NCBI GenBank assembly: GCA_005877855.1
Contig: VBOF01000026.1
Location: 1-7,791 of the forward strand
Length of the DNA stretch: 7,791 nt
Origin: Nitrospirota bacterium
GTDB taxonomy: Bacteria; Nitrospirota; Nitrospiria; Nitrospirales; NS-4
Direction of reading: 5' to 3'
Shown one piece after another: positions 1 through 5,374 of the stretch. The translations under genes and the position numbers were made by a program. The notes under the pieces were generated by a model, which searched no databases, had not been told where the DNA came from, and saw nothing but the letters and a program-made list of their open reading frames with translations. Positions within the stretch are counted from its first letter, which is position 1, and every line of letters starts with the position of its first letter.

Positions 1-1722
1 TAGGCCCAGCGTGTACAGATGGTAGTACAGGCCTTTCTTGTCGAGAAGGGCGGCATGCGTGCCCTCCTCGACGAGCCGCCCTTTGTCCAGCACCAGAATC
101 CGGTCGGCCTTCTGGATCGTGCTGAGCCGGTGGGCAATCACGAACGTCGTCCGTCCCGTCATCAGGCGGTCCAGCGCGTCCTGCACCAGTAACTCCGATT
201 CATTGTCCAGCGACGAGGTGGCCTCATCCAGGATGAGGATTCGCGGGTCCTTCAGCACGGCCCGCGCGATAGCGATCCGCTGGCGCTGCCCGCCAGACAG
301 ATTGACACCTTTTTCGCCGACCAGGGTGTCGTAACCGTCCGGAAAGGCGATGATGAACTTGTGCGCGTTGGCCGCGCGGGCGGCGGCGACGATCTCCTCG
401 TCACTGGCTGAGACCCGGCCGTAACGGATGTTGTCCCGTATGGTGCCGCCGAAGAGGTGCATCTCCTGCGGCACCAGCGCGATCTGCTGGTAGAGGCTTT
501 GCATGGTAACGGACTTGAGGTCATGGCCGTCGATGGTGACGACGCCCGTCACCGGGTCGTAGAACCGGTGGACGAGATTGATCAGTGTGGTCTTCCCGGA
601 GCCTGACGGCCCGACGACCGCGACCACCTCCCCCGGCTGGACCTTGAAAGTAAGGTCTGACAGCACGGTCGTGTGCCCGTCGTAGGAGAAGCTGACGTCC
701 TCCATAGCGACGTAGCCCCGCACGGGCGGCAACGGCCGGGCGTTGGGTGCGTCGGCCACGTCGGGGCGCGTGTCGAGGATCTCGAACACGCGCTCCAGAG
801 CGCCTTGGGCTTCTTTGATGTGAGAGAAGAGACGCGCGAAGGTCCCGAAGGGTCCGATCAGCAGGCCGGCATAGAGCACGAACGCGATCATGTCCCCCGG
901 GCTCATCGTCCCTCGGATGACTTGGGACCCGCCGTACCAGAGGACCACTGCCGCGGCGGCGAAGGTGGCGAAGGTGATCGTCGGCACGAAGACCGCCATG
1001 ATGCGCGCCCGTCTGAGGACGATGTCCAGAGTGCGGCGGACCTGCGCGCCAAACCGGGCCCGCTCGTAGTCTTCCCGCACGAAGGACTTGACGATCCGGA
1101 TGCCGGAGAGCACTTCCTCCAGAATTGTCGAGGCGCGCGCGGTCTCGTCCTGGATGGCGGTGGAAAGCGCCTTGAGGTGCCGGCCGAAGAAGCGGGCGAC
1201 CAGTACGATGGCCGGGAGCAGGAGCAGAATCAGCAGGCACAAGCGCCAGTTCATGACGAACAGGATGGTGAGTCCGCCGACCAGCGTCACCACCTGCTTC
1301 GCGAGGTCGATCGGGATCTCTGTCAAGGTGGTTTGCAGCGCACCCACGTCGTTCATGAGCCGAGACATCAACTCGCCGGTCCGCCGTCGCGCGAAAAATC
1401 CCAAGGAGAGGCTCTGCAGATGGCTGAAGAGGTGCATCCGGAAATCGGCTATGATGCGCTGGCCGGCCGAGGCCGTGAGGTAACTGTGGCCCATGATGAG
1501 GAGCCCCTGGACGAGGAACAGCGCGCCCAGTTCGGCGATGGCGGCGTTCAGCGCGGCGGGGTTCCGCTGAACGAGGACGGTGTCCACGAGCCGCCGGATA
1601 ACCCAGAGCATGCTGAGGTTAATGCCGGCCGCGCCCATGACGAGCAGCGCGGCCGCAGCCATGCGAAGGCGGTACGGCCGGAGATAGGGAAAGAACCGAC
1701 CGAACGAGGCTAGGCGGGACAT
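1..1722 (-). CDS. ABC exporter, fused permease and ATPase (MsbA/lipid-flippase type), C-terminal end outside window
   Basis: This is a half-transporter of the ABC-B exporter class, which dimerises in the inner membrane and uses ATP to flip or export lipids or hydrophobic compounds. Reading leftward from the ATG at 1722 gives 574 residues without a stop, so the gene runs off the left edge; the family is about 570-610 residues, so only a short tail should be missing. An N-terminal domain with about six membrane segments (roughly residues 20-300) is followed by the ATPase: Walker A GPSGSGKT (371-378), Q-loop VPQ (Q419), signature LSGGQ (475-479), Walker B ILILDE (495-500) and switch histidine in AHRLST (H531). 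All catalytic motifs are intact. The start lies 36 bp after the upstream small gene and has no clear Shine-Dalgarno sequence, which suggests coupled translation. It resembles MsbA, but the substrate cannot be read from sequence, so I give no symbol. Confidence 0.93.
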   Translation of the reverse strand, partial: MSRLASFGRFFPYLRPYRLRMAAAALLVMGAAGINLSMLWVIRRLVDTVLVQRNPAALNAAIAELGALFLVQGLLIMGHSYLTASAGQRIIADFRMHLFSHLQSLSLGFFARRRTGELMSRLMNDVGALQTTLTEIPIDLAKQVVTLVGGLTILFVMNWRLCLLILLLLPAIVLVARFFGRHLKALSTAIQDETARASTILEEVLSGIRIVKSFVREDYERARFGAQVRRTLDIVLRRARIMAVFVPTITFATFAAAAVVLWYGGSQVIRGTMSPGDMIAFVLYAGLLIGPFGTFARLFSHIKEAQGALERVFEILDTRPDVADAPNARPLPPVRGYVAMEDVSFSYDGHTTVLSDLTFKVQPGEVVAVVGPSGSGKTTLINLVHRFYDPVTGVVTIDGHDLKSVTMQSLYQQIALVPQEMHLFGGTIRDNIRYGRVSASDEEIVAAARAANAHKFIIAFPDGYDTLVGEKGVNLSGGQRQRIAIARAVLKDPRILILDEATSSLDNESELLVQDALDRLMTGRTTFVIAHRLSTIQKADRILVLDKGRLVEEGTHAALLDKKGLYYHLYTLGL

Positions 1723-1749
1723 GGGGGTTCGCGCGGCCGGACGAACGCC

Positions 1750-1769
1750 CCCTCGCCGTCAGGCGAGGG
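1750..1769. other. Short hairpin between the small unknown gene and the ABC exporter gene
   Basis: The arms CCCTCGCC (1750-1757) and GGCGAGGG (1762-1769) are perfect inverted repeats of 8 bp around a 4-base loop that covers most of the stop codon of the 74-residue gene. No T-run follows in the direction of transcription, so it does not look like a full intrinsic terminator. It may attenuate or stabilise the mRNA between the two genes. The function is inference only. Confidence 0.4.
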
Positions 1770-1983
1770 CGATTGACTCGATGAGTTGCTTATTGAGGCA
1801 GACGAATTCCAGTTGGTCCCTGGCGTTGTCGACCTTGACGTCCGTGAGATTCAGGAACATGTACTTGTCGTCGTTGAAGAAATCGGACACCCGGTTACGC
1901 ATGGCGGGGAGCAGGATATCGCCGATATAGGTCGAATGGATTGTCCGGACTTTGATGCGGACCTTCTTGCCCTCAGTTGGCAT
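1759..1983 (-). CDS. Small conserved-looking protein of unknown function (74 aa)
   Basis: The gene encodes 74 residues with no signal peptide or membrane segment, so it is probably cytoplasmic. The start is well supported: ATG at 1983 with a perfect AAGGAGG (1991-1997, minus strand) 7 bases upstream. The sequence alternates beta-like and charged stretches: VRIKVRTIHSTYIGDILLP near the N-terminus, then RNRVSDFFNDDKYMFLNLTDVKV and a C-terminal LEFVCLNKQLIESIAL. The pattern 'modify a surface strand, LP..R.SD..ND...F..LTD' reminds me of small DUF6812-type proteins, but I could not search for this. It lies 30 bp after the bS22-like gene and 36 bp before the ABC exporter, so the three are probably co-transcribed. 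Its role is unknown. Confidence 0.85.
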   Translation of the reverse strand: MPTEGKKVRIKVRTIHSTYIGDILLPAMRNRVSDFFNDDKYMFLNLTDVKVDNARDQLEFVCLNKQLIESIALA

Positions 1984-2013
1984 GACCGTGCCTCCTTGCG
2001 ACGGACGCGCCGC

Positions 2014-2109
2014 TTAGGACCGGCGGCGAGCGAATTTCATGCGCCGGCGGAGCTTCCGGTGCTTGTGCTTCCGCATCTTCTTGCGGCGCTTCTTGACGAC
2101 ACTCGACAT
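2014..2109 (-). CDS. Mini ribosomal protein of the bS22 / AURKAIP1-COX24 (mS38) type (31 aa)
   Basis: This very short gene encodes 31 residues, about half of them Lys or Arg. The core, KKRRKKMRKHKHRKLRRR (residues 6-23), is the hallmark of the COX24_C/AURKAIP1 domain. That domain is found in mitochondrial mS38 and in the bacterial small-subunit protein bS22 described from mycobacterial ribosomes, where it sits against 16S rRNA. The start is well supported: ATG at 2109 with AAAGGAG (2116-2122, minus strand) 6 bases upstream; the stop is TAA at 2014-2016. It is the first gene after a sigma70-like promoter and leads a probable operon with the 74-residue gene and the ABC exporter. Family membership is secure from the motif; ribosome binding in this organism is inferred. 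Because of its size, automated gene callers easily miss it. Confidence 0.88.
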   Translation of the reverse strand: MSSVVKKRRKKMRKHKHRKLRRRMKFARRRS

Positions 2110-2198
2110 GACGCGCTCCTTTCAGCTTCCAGCAATCTACCTAATCCGGTCGGCGATAGCAAGTAGGCAATTCCGGATGCTGCCGCGAGAGCGGGCTG

Positions 2199-2227
2199 AG
2201 CCTATGCGATTAGTGCCGGCTTGTCAA
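2199..2227 (-). promoter_or_regulatory. Sigma70-like promoter for the bS22 operon
   Basis: On the minus strand a perfect -35 TTGACA (2222-2227) is separated by exactly 17 bp from a -10 TAGGCT (2199-2204). Transcription would begin near 2192 and give a leader of about 80 bases before the ATG at 2109. The -35 box abuts the plus-strand promoter region of the divergent lipoprotein gene. The match is read directly; activity is inferred. Confidence 0.65.
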
Positions 2228-2250
2228 GAATGTACCGGATCGCAAGAGTG

Positions 2251-2256
2251 TATAAT
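2251..2256 (+). promoter_or_regulatory. Consensus -10 box just upstream of the lipoprotein-nadB unit
   Basis: A perfect TATAAT sits 6 bases before the ATG at 2263. The hexamer 17 bp upstream (2228-2233, GAATGT) is a poor -35, and TTGTCA at 2221 is too far away (24 bp). If this -10 is used, transcription would begin at about the ATG itself, giving a leaderless mRNA. It is back to back with the promoter of the divergent bS22 operon. Confidence 0.45.
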
Positions 2257-2262
2257 GCCGGC

Positions 2263-2769
2263 ATGATCGTGTGCATCGGCCGCCGCGCGCATCCGCTCGC
2301 CCGCTGGACCGTCCTTGCTCTGATGGGACTGGCGGCGGTGGCCTGCTCCAAAGCCAGCCACATCAACCCCGACGATGCGGCCCGTGTCCGGAAGATCGAC
2401 ACCACGGTGGAGCGGATCCGGCAGGCGTACACGGGCAAGGACGCGAGCGTCTTGCACAGCCTGTTCATGCCGCTCGACAGCCTCCGCACGCTGGAGGAGG
2501 AGATCCAACGCGACTTCGCCGTCTATGATCGGATCACCCTCGACTTCACCATCGATCGGGTCATGGTGGACGGGGCCGACGCGGCCGTCTATTTCCATTG
2601 GCTCGGGCAGTGGCAGCGCGCGGGTGATGAGCAGCCGCTCAGGGAGCGGGGCCATGCCATCCTCCGGTTGGTCGGTCATCAGACTCTCACCGTGAGCGGC
2701 GTGGACGGGGATCCGCCTTTTGGCATGGCTGGCCGCCGGATTCAGAGCGAACGACCGAGGGGACGGTAG
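2263..2769 (+). CDS. Putative lipoprotein with NTF2-like appearance, function unknown (168 aa)
   Basis: The N-terminus has arginines (R7, R8, R14), a hydrophobic stretch (WTVLALMGLAAVA) and Cys28 followed by SKAS, which looks like a type II signal peptide. The lipobox is slightly unusual (A-V-A-C rather than L-x-G/A-C). The mature part starts with a helix that reads like VRKIDTTVERIRQAYTGKD, then strands around ITLDFTIDRVMVDGADAAVYFHW and a C-terminal HAILRLV...LTVSGVDGDPPFGMA. This order of helices then long strands resembles NTF2/SnoaL-like folds; that is my inference. The start at 2263 is the only one giving a full signal peptide without the upstream TTG at 2221, but no good Shine-Dalgarno sequence precedes it. 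Its stop is one base from the nadB start, so the two are co-transcribed and probably translationally coupled. No link in function to NAD synthesis is evident. Confidence 0.75.
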   Translation: MIVCIGRRAHPLARWTVLALMGLAAVACSKASHINPDDAARVRKIDTTVERIRQAYTGKDASVLHSLFMPLDSLRTLEEEIQRDFAVYDRITLDFTIDRVMVDGADAAVYFHWLGQWQRAGDEQPLRERGHAILRLVGHQTLTVSGVDGDPPFGMAGRRIQSERPRGR

Positions 2770-2770
2770 G

Positions 2771-4329
2771 ATGCCAAGACGCCGCTCCTCCATGCCGACT
2801 CTGCCGGCCGCCGATTTTCTCGTCATCGGGAGCGGCGTCGCGGGATTGCGGGCGGCCATCGGTTTGAGCCGGGCCGGCCGCGTCCTCGTGCTGACGAAGG
2901 GGAGTCCGGCCGAAAGCAGTTCCATCTATGCGCAGGGCGGTGTGGCGGTTGCCTCCGAGGAGGACGATATCGCGCTGCACCGCGAGGACACCTTGCGCGC
3001 GGGGAAAGGGCTGTGCCGGCTGGAAGCTGTGCAGGTGCTCGTCGAGGAAGGCCCGGTCCGGGTTCAGGAACTGATCCGCTGGGGCGCCCGCTTCGATCGC
3101 GCGGGGGATGGCTACGCCCTGGCCCGCGAGGCTGCGCACAGCCGGCATCGGATCCTGCGGGCCGGCGGCGATGCGACCGGCACCGAAATGGTGCGCGTGC
3201 TCCTGGACAAGGCGCGCTCCTTGCCGCAGATCGCTTGGCGGGATCACCACTTCACCATCGACCTGCTGCTGGATGCGCAACGGCGCTGTGTGGGCGCGCT
3301 CGTGCTGGACGAATCCTCCGGGGCGGTGCACCAGGTCAAGGCAAAGGCCGTGGTCCTTGCCACGGGCGGCGCTGGCCAGATATATGCCCGGACCACCAAT
3401 CCACCCGTCGCCACCGGTGATGGGATCGCGATGGCCTATCGAGCCGGGGCGATCGTGGAAGACATCGAGTTTGTCCAGTTCCATCCGACAACTCTGTACC
3501 TGCCGGCGACGCCCCAGTTTTTACTCACGGAGGCCATGCGCGGGGAGGGGGGCATTCTCCGCAACATCAAGGGTGAGGCCTTCATGAAGCGGTACCATGA
3601 GATGGCCGAGATGGCTCCGCGCGACGTCGTGTCCCGCGCGGTCTGGAATGAAATGGTGGTGATGTCCTCCCGCCATATCTACCTGGACGTGACCCACCTG
3701 GCTCCCGGTTTCATCCGGGAACGGTTCCCCACGATTTACGCGACCTGCCTGCGTTACGACGTGGACATCACGGAGGAGATGATCCCGGTCTGTCCCAGCG
3801 CGCATTTCATGATGGGCGGGGTGGGGACGGACACGCGAGGGGCCACGAGCGTGCCAGGGCTGTTCGCCGCCGGCGAAGTGGCCTGCACGGGGGTGCACGG
3901 CGCGAACCGCCTCGCCAGCAATTCGGCGGGCCGTCGGTCGCGCAGGACGTCGCGGCCGACGAGGCGGAGGACGATCGCGGGGATCGGCTGGACATGGAGA
4001 AACTGCTCAACTCGTTGCGGCGCTTGATGTGGGAGAAGGTGGGCATCATCCGGAGCAGGCAGGGGCTGCTCTCCGCCCTCATGCAACTGGAGAAATGGGA
4101 AGAGCGGCTCAAAGACCGCTGCCGGACGCGTCGCGAGTTGGAGGTCCGCAGCATGGTCACCGTGGGTCATCTGGTCGCGACGGCGGCGCTGCAACGCGAG
4201 CACAGCCTGGGGGCGCATTTCCGTTCCGACCATCCAGAAGAGTTTGTCAGCGGGTGGGATCGCCACATCCAACTGCAAGCGGAAGCGCCCGGTCGCGCAC
4301 TGGTCAGAAGGGCTGGCGTGAAAGCTTAG
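2771..4329 (+). pseudogene. nadB: L-aspartate oxidase, frameshifted by an apparent internal deletion
   Basis: NadB oxidises L-aspartate to iminoaspartate with FAD; NadA then makes quinolinate for NAD. From the ATG at 2771 (GAGGGG 8 bases upstream) the frame runs intact for 385 residues: FAD-binding GSGVAGLRAA (20-29), SSIYAQGGVA (50-59), FHPT with H238, PRDVVSRA with R284, SAHFMMGG with H345, and GVHGANRLASNS with R380. These positions match the catalytic set known from E. coli NadB with an offset of six. After S385 (codon 3923-3925) the frame is lost, and 33 unrelated residues lead to a stop at 4025-4027. The C-terminal domain continues in the -1 frame from FGG at 3922 through LRRLMWEKVGIIR to REHSLGAHFR and TAG at 4327-4329. 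The usual LLEGLV block between NS and FG is absent. As read, the product lacks the C-terminal helical domain and is probably inactive; an assembly error remains possible. An alternative start is ATG at 2792. Confidence 0.88.
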
Positions 4330-4332
4330 GGC

Positions 4333-4350
4333 CCCGAAGCCTAGTTCGGG
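4333..4350. terminator. Weak hairpin between convergent nadB and lytic transglycosylase genes
   Basis: CCCGAA (4333-4338) and TTCGGG (4345-4350) form a 6-bp stem with a 6-base loop across the 11-bp gap between the two convergent stop codons. Neither side has a clear T-run, so it would be a poor intrinsic terminator. It is listed because nothing else separates the two converging transcripts. Confidence 0.25.
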
Positions 4351-5171
4351 CTGAGATAGTGGACGAAGCGCCGATCGATCCTTCTTCCATCACGTTTGGA
4401 GCTCTGGTAAAAGCGGATGACCTTGCGAACGTATTGCCGGGTTTCGCTGATCCGTGGGACACGGCTCTCCCGCGACACGCGAGTTTCCCCCGCGTGGTAG
4501 GCCGCCAGGGCCAGCTCCAGGTTTCCTCCGAAGCGGTCCAGCAGGTAGCGAAGGTGCCGGACACCACCGGCGATGTTCTGCTTGGGGTCATAGGGGTTCG
4601 CAACCTTCAAGGACCATGCCGTGCCTGGCATCAACTGCATCAGCCCCATGGCGCCCTTGGCCGAACGGGCGTAGGGATCGTATGCCGATTCGGCCTGAAT
4701 CACGGCTCGCACGAGCGCCGGGTGCAGGCGGTATGCCCGCGAGGTCTGTGTGATCGTCCGGTGCAGGGTCGGCGACAGCCGCGTCGGCGTGAAGTGGGAG
4801 AACATCCGCGGGCCTCGCATCTGTTTGTAGCGGGGGCTCGTCGGGACGTTGGTGAAGTGGATCACGCCCTTGCGGTCCACGTACTGGTAGATCGCGTCGC
4901 CGGAACGCGACGCGCTGATCTCGCTGAGTTGCGAAGAACGCGCCGTAGCTGGTTCGCTGGGAACGGCGGGGGAACCACTGGTCTGCACGCGGGCGTCCGC
5001 GAGCACTGTTCTATACCGAGGATCGTTCGGGACGTTGGAAAAGTGCATGATTCCCTTCGTATCTTTATACTGATAGATAGGCTCCCCCATGACGTCTTGG
5101 GAAGAGATGGCCAGGACCAGCAGGCCAGCAAGGCCGACGGCCGGCCCATACGTGCAAAGGTTCGGCACCAT
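4341..5171 (-). CDS. Exported lytic transglycosylase (SLT family) with two DUF4124-like modules
   Basis: The enzyme should cleave peptidoglycan glycan strands with formation of 1,6-anhydro-muramic ends. Numbered from the ATG at 5171 (276 residues): hydrophobic export segment about 10-25, DUF4124-like modules at 31-55 (IYQYKDTKGIMHFSNVP) and 93-117 (IYQYVDRKGVIHFTNVP), then the SLT domain at about 148-258. The SLT motifs are intact: catalytic glutamate in IQAESAYDP (E161), GLMQLMPGTA (176-185) and ALAAYHAG (221-228), with a typical YVRKVIRFYQ end. The start is uncertain. TTG at 5207 would add an Arg-rich n-region (12 residues) but overlaps a promoter; GTG at 5180 has GGAGG 12 bases upstream; ATG at 5171 has no ribosome binding site. 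It stands alone, convergent with nadB and divergent from the CNNM/CorC gene. Periplasmic or outer-envelope location is inferred from the export signal. Confidence 0.9.
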   Translation of the reverse strand: MVPNLCTYGPAVGLAGLLVLAISSQDVMGEPIYQYKDTKGIMHFSNVPNDPRYRTVLADARVQTSGSPAVPSEPATARSSQLSEISASRSGDAIYQYVDRKGVIHFTNVPTSPRYKQMRGPRMFSHFTPTRLSPTLHRTITQTSRAYRLHPALVRAVIQAESAYDPYARSAKGAMGLMQLMPGTAWSLKVANPYDPKQNIAGGVRHLRYLLDRFGGNLELALAAYHAGETRVSRESRVPRISETRQYVRKVIRFYQSSKRDGRRIDRRFVHYLSPN

Positions 5172-5178
5172 GAGACTC

Positions 5179-5207
5179 ACAATAGTCAACCGCCTCCGGC
5201 CTGTCAA
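5179..5207 (-). promoter_or_regulatory. Sigma70-like promoter at the start of the lytic transglycosylase gene
   Basis: On the minus strand TTGACA (5202-5207) and TATTGT (5179-5184) are exactly 17 bp apart. The predicted transcription start is near 5172, at the ATG at 5171. If the promoter is real, the mRNA is leaderless and the TTG and GTG starts upstream cannot be used from it. Confidence 0.5.
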
Positions 5208-5323
5208 CGGCCCGTCGAACTTGTCATGAACATTCTCATCCGTGAAACCGGACGATTTTCGCGCGTTTTGATGGTCTTATGGCTTTTTGAGAGAACCCGT
5301 GTGCATCGGGGGAACGCTTCGGC

Positions 5324-5329
5324 TACAAT
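5324..5329 (+). promoter_or_regulatory. Candidate -10 box for the CNNM/CorC gene
   Basis: TACAAT lies 45 bases before the ATG at 5375 and would start transcription near 5336. No convincing -35 is found 16-18 bp upstream (GTGCAT at 5301-5306 is poor). The rest of the 5172-5374 gap holds only the promoter region of the divergent transglycosylase gene. Confidence 0.35.
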
Positions 5330-5374
5330 AACCCTTTCCAAGCCGGGAGCTGTTCACGGCATGCTGAATAGCAT

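Noticed and set aside
673..1713. Open frame of 346 codons on the plus strand
   Set aside because: It is antisense to the ABC exporter, whose Walker and signature motifs are intact on the minus strand. The translation is rich in Glu, Asp, His and Arg with no domain.
2221..2262. TTG at 2221 as the lipoprotein start
   Set aside because: It would add 14 residues before a normal signal peptide, overlaps the -35 of the divergent promoter and the TATAAT, and has no ribosome binding site.
2687..3484. Minus-strand open frame of 265 codons across nadB
   Set aside because: It is antisense to conserved NadB motifs and has no ribosome binding site or domain.
3994..4329. Separate 111-residue gene starting at ATG 3994
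   Set aside because: The residues match the NadB C-terminal domain (LMWEKVGIIR, REHSLGAHFR), so it is the displaced end of nadB rather than an independent gene.
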